A stretch of DNA of 64,000 nucleotides, taken from assembly GCA_035533015.1 (NCBI GenBank), contig DATLUQ010000058.1:1-64000 (forward strand). Reading direction: 5' to 3'. Shown here piece by piece: positions 7,876-17,914 of the stretch. The stretch comes from Gemmatimonadaceae bacterium (lineage in GTDB: Bacteria; Gemmatimonadota; Gemmatimonadetes; Gemmatimonadales; Gemmatimonadaceae). Both the position numbers and the translations under genes were made by a program. Position 1 is the first letter of the stretch; the number at the start of each line of letters is the position of its first letter. The notes beneath the pieces were generated by a model, which saw only the letters and a list, made by a program, of their open reading frames with translations, did not search any database and had not been told where the DNA came from.

Positions 7876-8919
7876 TCACGCGAGCACGAGCGGGCGGGCC
7901 CCCGCGGTCCGCACTTCACCGATCTCCACGGCGCCGGGCACGCGCGAAACATACTCGGCGACGCGATCCGGTGGAACGGCGACGAGGAGCCCGCCGGATG
8001 TCTGCGGATCGAGGGCAATGGCACGCAGCGCATCGCCCGCGCCATTCCATTCGACCTTATCGTGGAGAAACGCAAGATTGCGCTCGGCGCCGCCGGTGCG
8101 CACACCGCGCGTCCACGCGGCGACGGCGCCGGGAAGCGTGGGTACGGCGGCCATGTGGATGACCAGTGTGACGCCACTGGCGCGCGCGATGTGCGACGCG
8201 TGCCCGAGCAGCGCGAAGCCGGTGACGTCGGTGGCGCAACGCACACCCACGGCGAGCGCCGCGCGGCTGGCCTCGGCGTTGAGCGCCCGCATGGAATCAT
8301 GGAGCGCCTCGGCCTCGTGGTCGCTCAGCTCGCCCTGCTTCTCGGCGGTGGCGAGGAGTCCGGTGCCGATGGCCTTGGTGAGGACCAGGCGGTCGCCCGG
8401 ACGCGCCGCCGCGTTGGTGAGGAGCCGGTCGGGGTGCACGCGGCCGGTGACCGCCACGCCGAACTTCAGCTCCTCGTCGATGATCGTGTGGCCGCCCACG
8501 ACGAAGGCGCCCGCTTCATGCACCTTGTCCTGCCCACCCCGCAGAATGCTGCCCAGCACCTCGAGGGCGAGTTTACCGGCCGGGAACCCGACAATGTTGA
8601 GCGCGGTGAGCGGCTCGCCACCCATCGCATACACGTCGGAAAGCGCGTTGGCGGCGGCAATCTGGCCGAACAGATACGGGTCGTCGACGATCGGCGCGAA
8701 GAAGTCGACGGTCTGCACCAGGGCGAGGTCGGGGGCGAGGACGAACACGCCGGCGTCGTCGAACGTTTCACGTCCCACCAACAGCCGGGGATCGCTCTGG
8801 TGCGGAACGTCTTTGAGCGCCTCCGACAGGTCGCCCAGGCCGAGCTTGGCCGCACAGCCGGCGCAGCGGGCGAACCCAGTGAGCCGCAGCAGTTCGGCGT
8901 GGGTTGTGGACGTGGTCAT
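7876..8919 (-). CDS. selD: Selenide, water dikinase
   Basis: A 347-residue enzyme making selenophosphate from selenide and ATP, the Se donor for selenocysteine tRNA. The N-terminal loop RCAGCAAKLG has Cys22 and Lys25 at the positions of E. coli Cys17 and Lys20, so this is the Cys form, not a selenoprotein. The following GLGDLSEALK and the central FFAPIVDDPYLFGQIAAANA (Asp of the ATP/metal site) are typical. ATG 8919 overlaps the ridA stop in ATGA. selA and selB are not in the window. Confidence 0.97.
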   Translation of the reverse strand: MTTSTTHAELLRLTGFARCAGCAAKLGLGDLSEALKDVPHQSDPRLLVGRETFDDAGVFVLAPDLALVQTVDFFAPIVDDPYLFGQIAAANALSDVYAMGGEPLTALNIVGFPAGKLALEVLGSILRGGQDKVHEAGAFVVGGHTIIDEELKFGVAVTGRVHPDRLLTNAAARPGDRLVLTKAIGTGLLATAEKQGELSDHEAEALHDSMRALNAEASRAALAVGVRCATDVTGFALLGHASHIARASGVTLVIHMAAVPTLPGAVAAWTRGVRTGGAERNLAFLHDKVEWNGAGDALRAIALDPQTSGGLLVAVPPDRVAEYVSRVPGAVEIGEVRTAGARPLVLA

Positions 8920-9296
8920 CGCACGGCGACGATCGCCTCGATCTCGACGAGCACGTTCCGCGGGAGCGCGGAGACCTGGACTGTCGAGCGAGCCGGCCGC
9001 GCCTCGCCGAGGGCGCGGGCGTAGGCGTCGTTCACGAGGGGAAAGTCGCTCATGTCGTGGAGGAATACCGTAGTCTTCACGACATCGTTCCACGTCGCGC
9101 CGGCGGCGGTAAGAATGGCCTGCAGGTTGGCGAGGACGCGCTCCGTCTGCGCGACGACGTCACCGGCCACGACCTGTCCGGTGGCCGGATCGATGGCGAT
9201 CTGGCCGGCGGTAAACAGGAACCCGTTGTGGGTCACACCCTGGGAGTACGGGCCAATGGCCGCCGGGGCCTTGTCCGTGTGCAGCGTGGTCGGCAT
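8916..9296 (-). CDS. ridA: RidA family enamine/imine deaminase
   Basis: A 126-residue protein of the YjgF/YER057c/UK114 family, which hydrolyses reactive 2-aminoacrylate-type intermediates from PLP enzymes. Family marks are the N-terminal APAAIGPYSQGV, GFLFTAGQIAIDPATG and the conserved Arg in the C-terminal ARPARSTVQVSALP. ATG 9296 is chosen because the family begins just before this block. The stop overlaps the selD start. A functional link to selenium metabolism is not evident. Confidence 0.93.
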   Translation of the reverse strand: MPTTLHTDKAPAAIGPYSQGVTHNGFLFTAGQIAIDPATGQVVAGDVVAQTERVLANLQAILTAAGATWNDVVKTTVFLHDMSDFPLVNDAYARALGEARPARSTVQVSALPRNVLVEIEAIVAVR

Positions 9297-9372
9297 GCGA
9301 GGGATCTCCGAACGGTCGGCCGGCACGGGGCCGGCGAATGGGTCGAGACGAGGACGAACGCCGGGAACCTAC

Positions 9373-10161
9373 TCAGGCGATACCCGGAATCGCCAGGCCG
9401 AACAGTCGCGCCGCGTTGCGCGTGACGACCGTTCCGAGCCCAGCCGCAGCCGTGCCGCGCGCCTGCGCCACGTGGGCAAGCGTGAGGCTGACCCAGGCCG
9501 GTTCGTTGCGCTTGCCGCGATGGGGGACGGGGGCGAGGTACGGGGCGTCGGATTCGACGAGCAAGCGATCGTCGGGGACGAGTCGGATAAGGGCGTCGTC
9601 GTCCCACTTCTTGAAGGTCACGACGCCACTAAACGAGACGTACCAACCCACGGCGAGCGCCGTCTCGGCCAATCGGGGCGATCCGGTGAAACAGTGGAGG
9701 ACGCCTCGCACGCCCCCTGCCCCCGCCTCCTCGACCATGGCGCGCGTGTCGTCCTCGGCCTCCCGCGTGTGTACGACGACGGGCCTGCCGAGGTCGCGGG
9801 CGAGCGCGAGCTGGGCGCCGAAAGCGCGGCGCTGCTCGTCGCGCGGCGAGTGGTCGTAGTGGTAGTCGAGGCCGCACTCGCCGATGGCGACGGCGCCCAG
9901 TTGGCATTCCCGGGCGATCTGCATCGGATCGCGGATTGGATCGAAGCCGGCGGCATCGTGCGGGTGCACGCCGGCCGTGAACCACACGAACCCGGGATGA
10001 TCAGCGGCCACGGCGCGGGCGCGCTCCGCGGCCGCCAGCGATTCGCCGATGCAGATCACGGCACGTGCCCCGGCCTGGCGGGCACGGTCGATGACGGTCG
10101 AGCGATCGCCGTCGAATGCCGGATCGCCCAGATGGGCGTGGCTGTCGATGAAGTCGGCCAT
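9373..10161 (-). CDS. tatD: TatD family metal-dependent deoxyribonuclease
   Basis: A 262-residue TIM-barrel hydrolase. Metal ligands appear as DSHAHLGD (His8, His10), GECGLDYHYD, VVHTREAEDD, HCFTGS and ESDAPYLAP, all TatD motifs. These enzymes act as 3'-5' exonucleases or DNA repair nucleases. Start ATG 10161 lies 44 nt after secF, on the same strand. Confidence 0.95.
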   Translation of the reverse strand: MADFIDSHAHLGDPAFDGDRSTVIDRARQAGARAVICIGESLAAAERARAVAADHPGFVWFTAGVHPHDAAGFDPIRDPMQIARECQLGAVAIGECGLDYHYDHSPRDEQRRAFGAQLALARDLGRPVVVHTREAEDDTRAMVEEAGAGGVRGVLHCFTGSPRLAETALAVGWYVSFSGVVTFKKWDDDALIRLVPDDRLLVESDAPYLAPVPHRGKRNEPAWVSLTLAHVAQARGTAAAGLGTVVTRNAARLFGLAIPGIA

Positions 10162-10205
10162 ACCATGGCGAACCGCCGCGGCCGGCGCGGCGGTTCGGGG
10201 CGACG

Positions 10206-11177
10206 TCAGGAGTTGGCGCGCCGCGTGCGGGCAGCGGCCGCGGCGGCTCCACCCCGGCCCTCGACCGTCCGGGGCCACTTGGCCTCGATCCAGAGCAGCA
10301 GCGCGCCGGCCACGTAAATGGAGCTGAACGTTCCAGTGAAGATGCCGAACGCCATCAACCACGAGAACGGCCGGATGACCTCGCCCGCGAAGAAGAGCAG
10401 CGCGAGCGTGGCGGTCAGTGTCGTGACGTGGGTGAGCACCGAACGCGGCAGCGTCTCGTTGATGGCACGGTTCATCGTATCGCGCAACGGTTCCTTGCGC
10501 TGCTTGCGCAGGTCCTCGCGGACGCGGTCGAAGATGATGATCGTGTCGTTCAGCGAGTACCCGATCACGGTGAGGATTGCGGCGACCACGGTGAGCGAGA
10601 TCTCCAGCCGCAGCATGGCCAGAAAGGCCAGCGTCGTGAAGATGTCGTGCGCCGTGGCGACCACGGCCGCGACGCCGAATCGCCATTCAAAGCGGATGGC
10701 GAGGTAGATCAGGGTGACGAGAAAGGAAATCGCCACCGCGATCATCGCGTTGCGCCGCAGCTCGGCGCCTACCTGGGGTCCGATGTACTGCGACTGCACC
10801 ACGCGCACCTGCGAGGTATCGCCGAACTGGGTGTGCAGCGCGGCCTCGATCTGCTTGGCCGTGCTGTCGGTGGAACCGAGCGCGGCGTTGCCGACCTTGG
10901 GCTGGGCGCTGATCGTGAACATGGTCGGCGAGCCGAACTGCTGGATGGTGGATCCGCTGAAGCCGGCGCCGTCGACCGTGGAGCGAATGACGTCAGGATT
11001 GGGCGCCTTGGCGAATTCCACCTGCATGGTCGTGCCGCCGGTGAACTCGATGCCGTAGTGCGCACCGCGGATGGCAAGCGACGTGAGCCCGACGAGGATG
11101 AACGCGATGGTGATCGCGGCGGCATGCCGCCAGTACTTGATGAAGTCGTAGCTGGTGCCGTGGAGAATGCGCAGCAT
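10206..11177 (-). CDS. secF: Protein-export membrane protein SecF
   Basis: A 323-residue membrane protein with six predicted helices and a periplasmic domain after the first. HYGIEFTGGT near residue 40 and NDTIIIFDRVRE in the C-terminal half are SecF signatures. With SecD it couples the proton gradient to late steps of protein export. The ATG follows the secD stop with no intervening base. A basic Ala-rich tail ends the protein. Confidence 0.97.
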   Translation of the reverse strand: MLRILHGTSYDFIKYWRHAAAITIAFILVGLTSLAIRGAHYGIEFTGGTTMQVEFAKAPNPDVIRSTVDGAGFSGSTIQQFGSPTMFTISAQPKVGNAALGSTDSTAKQIEAALHTQFGDTSQVRVVQSQYIGPQVGAELRRNAMIAVAISFLVTLIYLAIRFEWRFGVAAVVATAHDIFTTLAFLAMLRLEISLTVVAAILTVIGYSLNDTIIIFDRVREDLRKQRKEPLRDTMNRAINETLPRSVLTHVTTLTATLALLFFAGEVIRPFSWLMAFGIFTGTFSSIYVAGALLLWIEAKWPRTVEGRGGAAAAAARTRRANS

Positions 11178-12872
11178 TTAGATGCTCAACGTCTGGGCGC
11201 CGCGCGAGCGGCTCAGCCACAGGAGGAAAAGGGTTCGCACGACGAAGATGGCGGCGACCATGGACGCCGCCACGCCCGCGATGAGCGTCACGGCGAAGCC
11301 GCGCACCGGGCCGCTGCCCCACTGATAGAGGACGGACGCGGTGAGTATGGTCGAGATGTTGGAGTCGACGATGGCGGGCATGGCGTGCCGGAAGCCTTCG
11401 TCGATGGCAGTGCGGACGGTCTTCCCCCGGTCCAACTCCTCTCGGATGCGCTCGAATACCAGCACGTTGGCGTCGACGGCGATGCCGATGGACAGCACCA
11501 TGCCGGCGAGGCCCGGCATCGTGAGCACGGCATCAAAACCGGCCAGCGCGGCGAGGGTATAGAGCACGTAGACGGACAGGCCGCATACGGCCAGAAAGCC
11601 CGCGAAGCGGTAGTAGATCGTCATGATGAGCACGATCAGGATGAGCGCGATCATTCCGGCCCGGAACCCCTTGTTGATGGAGTCCTGGCCAAGCCCCGGG
11701 CCGATAACGACGGCCTCAGCGACCTTGAGCGGCACGGGAAGCGCGCCGGCCCGCAGCACGAGCGCCAGGTCCTGCGCTGCGGCGAGGTCCTTGCCGCCCA
11801 GGGTGATCTGGCCTCGCGTCCCGATGGCGCTCTGGATGACCGGCGGCTGGCCCATGACGCGGCCGTCGAGCACGATGGCCATGTAGTCACCCACATGGCG
11901 CCCGGTCTCGATGCGGAAGCGGCGGCCGCCCGCATTGTCGAGCGTGAACTCCACCACGGTACCATCGGTGGGGCTCTGGGACGGCCGTGCATCGGTGATG
12001 TCCGTACCCGTGGTGATCGCCTTGTCGTCGGTCACGTACAGTCCGCGGTACCATTCGGCGCCGTACTGCGTGGAGTCGGTGCCCCAGATGATACGCTTGC
12101 CTGGAGGGATCGCGGCCTTGATGGCCGGCATCTGCAGGTAAGCGTCGATCTCCGGCACCTTGCTGAACGGCACGAAATACTGACCGGGCATGCCGCCGGG
12201 AGAGATGGCGTTGGAGAACGCACCGCCGGTCTTGGCGCCGAGCGAGTCGACGGTTGTCGTATCGGCTGGTTTCGCGGCGACGCCCTTGCCCTTGGCCATG
12301 GCCGTGTCCCCACCCGTGAGCAGCGTCTGCAGGCCGGCGGCCCCGGAGGCGGGTTGCTGCACCGCTGGTTGGCCGGGCGCGGTCTTGGCCACCGCGGCGC
12401 CCGCGTCCCTGATGATCTGGTCGAAGCGCGGCGCCACCTTCTGCAGTGCCTGCGTCTTATCGGTGATCAGGAACTCGAGGAACGCTTGGTCCTTGACCAG
12501 CTTCTCGGCACGAGATGGATCGTCGTAGCCGGGGATCTCGACGATGATGCGGTCGTTGCCGGCCTTCTGGACCACGGATTCGGAGACGCCGAAGCCTTCG
12601 ATACGCGTCCGTACGGTCTTCAGTGCGCGGTCGATGGCATCGGGGATCTTGTCGGGTGCGATGGACTGCTTGGACGTGTCGACTTCGAGCGTCAGGTGGA
12701 TGCCCCCCTGCAGATCGAGCCCGCGGCGGAGGGGGATGTGGCGTTCGGTCGTGTCGTGCAGCATGCCGTCGGAACCGCGGTACTTCACCACCTGGTCGCG
12801 CGGGATGAGAAACCAGATGGACACAAGGATCGAGGCGGCAATTGTCAGCAGGCGATACTTCAGGTTCGACAT
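11178..12872 (-). CDS. secD: Protein translocase subunit SecD
   Basis: A 564-residue membrane protein. It has an N-terminal helix (about 5-22), then LRRGLDLQGGIHLTLEV, the large periplasmic P1 region, and a C-terminal five-helix block with VDANVLVFERIREEL. The P1 region carries an insertion of about 70 residues rich in Ala, Gly, Pro and Thr (roughly residues 160-230) with no recognised domain. It precedes secF directly and follows ribF by 24 nt, so it probably belongs to the long rimP transcript. Confidence 0.96.
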   Translation of the reverse strand: MSNLKYRLLTIAASILVSIWFLIPRDQVVKYRGSDGMLHDTTERHIPLRRGLDLQGGIHLTLEVDTSKQSIAPDKIPDAIDRALKTVRTRIEGFGVSESVVQKAGNDRIIVEIPGYDDPSRAEKLVKDQAFLEFLITDKTQALQKVAPRFDQIIRDAGAAVAKTAPGQPAVQQPASGAAGLQTLLTGGDTAMAKGKGVAAKPADTTTVDSLGAKTGGAFSNAISPGGMPGQYFVPFSKVPEIDAYLQMPAIKAAIPPGKRIIWGTDSTQYGAEWYRGLYVTDDKAITTGTDITDARPSQSPTDGTVVEFTLDNAGGRRFRIETGRHVGDYMAIVLDGRVMGQPPVIQSAIGTRGQITLGGKDLAAAQDLALVLRAGALPVPLKVAEAVVIGPGLGQDSINKGFRAGMIALILIVLIMTIYYRFAGFLAVCGLSVYVLYTLAALAGFDAVLTMPGLAGMVLSIGIAVDANVLVFERIREELDRGKTVRTAIDEGFRHAMPAIVDSNISTILTASVLYQWGSGPVRGFAVTLIAGVAASMVAAIFVVRTLFLLWLSRSRGAQTLSI

Positions 12873-12896
12873 GCGACGGAGGTGGGAGAAAGGGAT

Positions 12897-13856
12897 TTAT
12901 CCGGAACCTATAAGGGTATCGGGCGAGAGGACTTCCGTCAACGCGCGCCGCGCGTTCTCGGCGTCGGATTTCAACTGTGCGGCCAGCGCATCGGGACCAC
13001 TGAATTTCATCGTGTCCCGCAGGCGCGCGACGAATTCCACGGCAACTGGCCGGTCGTGCCAGTCGCCGCCGGCGTCGAACAGGTGCACCTCGAGCGCGAC
13101 GGTATCGTCCCCGAACGTGGGCCGCGGCCCGAGATTCATCATGCCGCCAAACGTCCCGGCGGCGCTGACCACGCGCGCGGCGTAGACTCCCACGGGCGGC
13201 AGAAGCTTGCGGGAGGACGGCAGTGCGAGGTTGATGGTCGGGAAGCCGAGCAGCCGCCCCCGGCCGTGGCCGCCGGTGACGCGACCCACCGCTTCGTAGC
13301 GTCGGCCCAGTCCGCGCGCGGCGCGCACCAGGTCGCCCGAAGCCACGGCGTCGCGGATCACGCTCGAGGACAGGCGGTCGCCCGAGGGAAGCGCGAGCGC
13401 CTCGACGACCTCGAAAGCGAATCCGGCGCGGCGAGCGATGGCGCGGACGAGCGCCGGATCGCCCTCACGCCCTCGACCGAAGTGGTGATCGTGGCCCAGC
13501 AGGAGGGCGCGCATGCCGTACCGGCTGACGAGCAGATCACGGATGAAGGCCTCCGCACTGAGCGCGCGGAAGGCGGGGGTGAATGGGATCTGGGCCACGT
13601 AGTCCACGCCGCACGCCGCCAGCGCGAGGAGCTTCTCCAGGCGGACCGTGAGGCGCAGCGGGGCGTCGGATGGCCGGATGACTTCCAGAGGATGCGGCTC
13701 GAAGGTGACGACCAGTGTCGGGAGGCCGAGCGCCGCGCCCCGCTCCCGGAGGCGGGCCAGCACGTATTGATGGCCTCGGTGCACCCCGTCGAAGGTGCCG
13801 ACCGTGACGACCGTACCCGACAGCTGTGGGGGGACGAGTGAATGGGGCTCAGTCAT
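12897..13856 (-). CDS. ribF: Bifunctional riboflavin kinase / FMN adenylyltransferase
   Basis: A 319-residue enzyme converting riboflavin to FMN and then FAD. The N-terminal adenylyltransferase domain shows VTVGTFDGVHRGHQYVL (HxGH-like). GHDHHFGRGREGD lies near residue 120. The C-terminal flavokinase domain has GRLLGFPTINL and a later NLGPRPTFGD. ATG 13856 overlaps the truB stop by 8 nt. The rbfA-truB-ribF order is the classical nusA-infB operon arrangement. Confidence 0.97.
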   Translation of the reverse strand: MTEPHSLVPPQLSGTVVTVGTFDGVHRGHQYVLARLRERGAALGLPTLVVTFEPHPLEVIRPSDAPLRLTVRLEKLLALAACGVDYVAQIPFTPAFRALSAEAFIRDLLVSRYGMRALLLGHDHHFGRGREGDPALVRAIARRAGFAFEVVEALALPSGDRLSSSVIRDAVASGDLVRAARGLGRRYEAVGRVTGGHGRGRLLGFPTINLALPSSRKLLPPVGVYAARVVSAAGTFGGMMNLGPRPTFGDDTVALEVHLFDAGGDWHDRPVAVEFVARLRDTMKFSGPDALAAQLKSDAENARRALTEVLSPDTLIGSG

Positions 13857-14709
13857 CGCCGATCACGACCTTGGGCTGCCAGGCGTCGCCGTGCCGCTCC
13901 GCCACGGCGAGCAATGCGCCATCGACCGTGAGGGCGGCCCACTCGCCGGGGATGCGCGCCGGCACGGGACGGCCGTGAGCCACGAGCCGTCCTTCTTCCG
14001 CGTCCAGGGGCTGCGCTGGGAAGTGGGCCACCGCGTCGAGGAGAGGCCGGAGGGGCGCTTCTCCGCGCTGGACGGCGTCGATCGTTTGAGCGTCGGCCAC
14101 GTCGAACCGGCCGGCGCGCGTGCGGCGCAGTGCGGTGAGGTGCGCCGCGCTCCCCACGGCTTCGCCCAGGTCGCGGGCGAGGGCGCGCACGTAGGTACCG
14201 CCGCCGCAGATCACGGTGACGTCGAGTTCAGCGTCCCGCCGCTCGCGCACCGTCCACGCATGCACGCGCACCGTCACCGGGGCGAGGTCGAGCGGGCGGC
14301 CGCGTCGAGCGGCGGCGTAGGCGCGCACGCCCTCGACCTGCTTGGCCGAGTAAGCGGGCGGGCGTTGCTCGAGGTCGCCCACCATGGTGGCGAGTGCCGC
14401 GTCCACGGCGGCAGGCGCCGGAAGGGCCGATTCGCGCATGACCCGGCCGGTGGAATCGTCGGTATCGGTGGCGGCGCCGAAGCGGATGGTGGCGTCGTAG
14501 ACCTTGGGCTCAGCGTCGAGATACGGGATGAGCCGCGTCCCCCGCCCGACGAGCAGGACGAGCAGGCCGGTGGCGAACGGGTCGAGCGTGCCGGCGTGGC
14601 CGACGCGCGACGGGCCGACGGCCCGTCGCGCCACCGACACGACATCGTGTGACGTCATGCCCGCGGGTTTGTCGACGAGCAGGAGGCCGTCAGTCGTCCT
14701 GGGCCCCAT
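13849..14709 (-). CDS. truB: tRNA pseudouridine-55 synthase
   Basis: A 286-residue enzyme making pseudouridine 55 in the T loop of elongator tRNAs. The N-terminal GLLLVDKPAGMTSHDVV and the catalytic block VGHAGTLDPFATGLL (Asp43) are unmistakable. A C-terminal domain follows. ATG 14709 overlaps the end of rbfA by 20 nt. Confidence 0.97.
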   Translation of the reverse strand: MGPRTTDGLLLVDKPAGMTSHDVVSVARRAVGPSRVGHAGTLDPFATGLLVLLVGRGTRLIPYLDAEPKVYDATIRFGAATDTDDSTGRVMRESALPAPAAVDAALATMVGDLEQRPPAYSAKQVEGVRAYAAARRGRPLDLAPVTVRVHAWTVRERRDAELDVTVICGGGTYVRALARDLGEAVGSAAHLTALRRTRAGRFDVADAQTIDAVQRGEAPLRPLLDAVAHFPAQPLDAEEGRLVAHGRPVPARIPGEWAALTVDGALLAVAERHGDAWQPKVVIGDD

Positions 14710-15070
14710 CCACCGGCTTTCCCTCGCGCACCTGGGCGAGCAGCGACTCGATGCGGGCCGCGCGGGCGATGGTCTCGTCGAGCCGGAAGGTGATCTCGGG
14801 GGCGAGGCGGAGGTGCAGCGACCGTCCGACGTGCGAGCGAAGGTGCGGGGCCAGACTGGCCAGCCCCTGCGTCGTCGCGGCGCGTTCGCTCTCCGTTCCC
14901 ATGACGCTCACGAAGACCCGGGCGTGGCGCAGGTCGCGCGTGACGTCCACGCCTGTAACGGTCACGAGCCCCACGATGCGGGGGTCCTTGACCCCCTCAG
15001 CGAGGAACGTCGCCACCACTTCGCGAATGCCTTCGGCGACGCGGTCCGCTCGTCGATTGTCTGCTGCCAT
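14690..15070 (-). CDS. rbfA: Ribosome-binding factor A
   Basis: A 126-residue KH-fold protein needed for 16S 5' end maturation and 30S assembly. RADRVAEGIREVVATFLAEGVKDPRI and the following VTVTGVDVTRDLRHARVFVSV are conserved in the family. It lies 51 nt after infB and overlaps truB. Confidence 0.96.
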   Translation of the reverse strand: MAADNRRADRVAEGIREVVATFLAEGVKDPRIVGLVTVTGVDVTRDLRHARVFVSVMGTESERAATTQGLASLAPHLRSHVGRSLHLRLAPEITFRLDETIARAARIESLLAQVREGKPVDGAQDD

Positions 15071-15121
15071 GGAAACCCGTACTCCGGCCCCCCACGCGGC
15101 GGTGCCGCGCCGGAGGCGTGC

Positions 15122-17905
15122 TTAAGTGGCCGGCGCGGACCCGAGGGAACGCGCGATTTCCTCGGTCCGGTAGCACTCGATCACGTCGCCTACCTTGAGG
15201 TCGTTGAAGTTCTCGACGCCGATGCCGCACTCGAAGCCGTCCTTCACTTCGCGCACGTCGTCCTTGAACCGGCGGAGTGACCCGATGGCGCCGTCGTAGA
15301 TTTCGACGCCGTCGCGGATCACGCGCACGCGGCCCTGGCGATTGATCACGCCGCTGCGCACGTAGCAGCCGGCAATGGTGCCGATGCGCGACACCTTGAA
15401 CACCTGTCGCACCTCGGCCTCGCCGAAGATGACTTCGCGCTCTTCGGGCCGGAGCATGCCTTCGAGTGCGGCGCGCACGTCGGCCACCGCCTCGTAGATG
15501 ATCCGGTAAAGCTTGATGTCCACCCCCTCACGTTCCGCGGCCGTGCGGGCGTTGTTGTCGGGGCGAACGTGGAAGCCGATGATCACGGCCCCCGAGGCCT
15601 TGGCGAGCAGGATATCGCTCTCCGAGATGGCGCCGACGCCGCGATGCACGACCTCGACCTGGACCTCGGCGGTGGACAGTTGCTGGAGCGCGTCGGCCAG
15701 CGCTTCGGCCGGGCCGCCCTGATCTGCCTTGATGAGGATGCGCAGCGTGCGACGCTCGCCGCTGGCGGCGTGCTCGATGAAGTCCTCGAGCGATACGCCG
15801 CGCGACGTGCGCCGGCTCTTCGCCTCGCGGTCGAGGCGCTGGCGCCGTTGGGCGATCTCGCGCGCCGCGGCGGCGTCGTCGACGACCAGCAACTGGTCGC
15901 CCGCCATGGGCACCCCTTCCACCCCGAGCACCTGGACCGGGATGGCCGGGCCGGCGTCCTTGACCGGATTGCCGCGTTCGTCGAGCAGGGCGCGCACGCG
16001 GCCCGAGTGCATGCCGCAGATGAAGTCCTCTCCGACGTGCAGCGTCCCGTTCTGGATGAGCACGGTGGCCACGGGGCCCTTGCCGGCATCGAGCTGGGCC
16101 TCGATCACGGAGCCTGTGGCCGGCCGGTTGGGATTGGCCTTGAGGTCGAGGATTTCCGACTGGAGCAGAATCTGATCGAGAAGGGTGTCGATGTTCGTGC
16201 CCTTCTTGGCGGAGATCTCGCTGGACAGTGTCTGCCCACCGAACTCTTCGAGCACCACCCCGTGTTGCAGCAGGTCCTGCTTGACCTTGATCGGGTTGGC
16301 CTGCGGCAGATCGATCTTGTTGATCGCCACGATCATCGGCACGCCGGCGTTGCGGGCGTGCGAGATCGCCTCGATGGTCTGCGGCATCACCGCGTCGTCG
16401 GCAGCCACGACGAGCACGACGATGTCGGTGACCTGAGCGCCGCGGGCGCGCATCGCGGTGAACGCCTCGTGGCCCGGGGTGTCGAGAAACGTGATGGACT
16501 TGCCCTTGGGCAGCGTGACGTGGTAGGCGCCGATATGCTGCGTGATGCCGCCCGATTCGCCGGCCACGACGTTGGCGTGGCGGATGAAGTCGAGCAGCGA
16601 CGTCTTGCCGTGGTCGACGTGGCCCATGATGGTGACCACGGGCGGCCTCGACACGAGGTCCGCGGGCTGGTCTTCCTGCACCGCCATGACGTCCTCGGCC
16701 TGGTACGCATCCTCTCGAACCGCCTGGAATCCGAATTCGCCCGCAATCAACTCGATCTGGTCAAAGTCGAGCCGCTGATTGATGGTGATCATCAACCCGA
16801 GGTTCTTGAACGCGAACGCGACGATCTCGGTGGCGGGCACCTTGAGGATCTGGGCGAGTTCACTCACCGTGATGAACTCGTTGACCCGCACCAGGCGCTT
16901 CTCGCGCTCCGCCTCGGCCACGCGAGCCGCCTCGACTTCCTCGCGGTGGCCGCGGCGGGAGTCGCTGGCACTACGGCGCGAGGGCGCCCCGCGCATGGCC
17001 GCCATCGTCTTGGAGATATTCGCGTCCACCGCGCCCTGGTCGACCTGGCCGCGGCGGCCCTTCTTGCGGCGGCCGCGCTCGGCCGGGGCGCCGGGCTTCT
17101 GACCTCCGCCCTTCTCGTCGCGGCGCGGGGGCGCGGCACCGCCGCCGCCCGGTGCGGCGGAGGCAACGGGGCGCGGGGGCATGAACGGCGAACTGCTCGC
17201 CACGGGACGCGGACGAGGCGCACCCGGCGTGACAGGCCGCGGGCGGGGGCGTTCGCGCGCCGCCGGTGCACCCGCTTCGGCGTGCGAGGAGACCGACCTC
17301 GGCTCCGCAGCCATGGTCGTCGCTTCCTCGGCACTGACCTGCTCCGCTTCTTCTGCTTCCGAGGCAGCGAGTTCGGCTGCGGCTGCCTCAGCTGCGGCCT
17401 CTTCGGCGGCCCTGGCCGCTTCGGCAGCGGCTTCGGCGGCTATCGCCGCGGCTTCAGCGGCAGCGCGCCTCTCCTCCTCCACCCTCTCGGCGGCTTCGGT
17501 TGCCGCCGCCGCGGCGGCGACGTCGGCGGCTTTGCGGCGACGACGCACCGGGGCCGCTGACGCCGTCGGCGTCTCGGCCGCCTCCGCCGCAGGCGGGGCT
17601 TCGGCAGCGGCCTTCGCTGCCTTCTTGGCGCGGGGACTCTTGGGCTTCACGGCTTCGGCGGGTTCCGCCGGCTGAGCCGCGGCCGAGCGGCGGCGGCGCG
17701 GCGAAGCGGCCGCGGTATCCTTCTCCTGCTCCGCGCGAGCACGCTTTTCGCGCTCCCACCGTGCCCGAAGGCGTGCCACCTGATCGTCGGTGAGCACACT
17801 CAGATGGCTGCGTACGGGAACGTCCATCTGCCGAAGCAATCCGATCACTTCGTCAGCAGAGACCCCGAATTCCCCAGCCATGTCGTGTACGCGAAGCTTG
17901 CTCAA
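15122..17905 (-). CDS. infB: Translation initiation factor IF-2
   Basis: A 927-residue GTPase that brings initiator tRNA to the 30S subunit. An IF2_N domain occupies the first 50 residues. A low-complexity Ala/Glu- and Arg/Pro/Gly-rich linker follows to about residue 310, then a second IF2_N-type segment and the G domain from about 427 with [16 protein letters not shown] and NKID. C-terminal beta-barrel and initiator-tRNA domains complete it. The start is TTG 17905, preceded by a strong AGGAGG ribosome binding site. Confidence 0.98.
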   Translation of the reverse strand: MSKLRVHDMAGEFGVSADEVIGLLRQMDVPVRSHLSVLTDDQVARLRARWEREKRARAEQEKDTAAASPRRRRSAAAQPAEPAEAVKPKSPRAKKAAKAAAEAPPAAEAAETPTASAAPVRRRRKAADVAAAAAATEAAERVEEERRAAAEAAAIAAEAAAEAARAAEEAAAEAAAAELAASEAEEAEQVSAEEATTMAAEPRSVSSHAEAGAPAARERPRPRPVTPGAPRPRPVASSSPFMPPRPVASAAPGGGGAAPPRRDEKGGGQKPGAPAERGRRKKGRRGQVDQGAVDANISKTMAAMRGAPSRRSASDSRRGHREEVEAARVAEAEREKRLVRVNEFITVSELAQILKVPATEIVAFAFKNLGLMITINQRLDFDQIELIAGEFGFQAVREDAYQAEDVMAVQEDQPADLVSRPPVVTIMGHVDHGKTSLLDFIRHANVVAGESGGITQHIGAYHVTLPKGKSITFLDTPGHEAFTAMRARGAQVTDIVVLVVAADDAVMPQTIEAISHARNAGVPMIVAINKIDLPQANPIKVKQDLLQHGVVLEEFGGQTLSSEISAKKGTNIDTLLDQILLQSEILDLKANPNRPATGSVIEAQLDAGKGPVATVLIQNGTLHVGEDFICGMHSGRVRALLDERGNPVKDAGPAIPVQVLGVEGVPMAGDQLLVVDDAAAAREIAQRRQRLDREAKSRRTSRGVSLEDFIEHAASGERRTLRILIKADQGGPAEALADALQQLSTAEVQVEVVHRGVGAISESDILLAKASGAVIIGFHVRPDNNARTAAEREGVDIKLYRIIYEAVADVRAALEGMLRPEEREVIFGEAEVRQVFKVSRIGTIAGCYVRSGVINRQGRVRVIRDGVEIYDGAIGSLRRFKDDVREVKDGFECGIGVENFNDLKVGDVIECYRTEEIARSLGSAPAT

Positions 17906-17914
17906 ACGATCCTC

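Noticed and set aside
8854-8866. SelD as a possible selenoprotein
   Set aside because: The active-site codon is a Cys codon (RCAGCAAK), with no in-frame TGA.
10428-13841. Open frame of 1137 codons on the plus strand
   Set aside because: It lies opposite secF, secD and ribF, has Arg/His/Asp-rich composition without any family motif, and is a GC-skew shadow of the real genes.
15569-17560. Open frame of 663 codons on the plus strand
   Set aside because: It is antisense to infB and its product is low-complexity; IF-2 on the minus strand explains the sequence fully.
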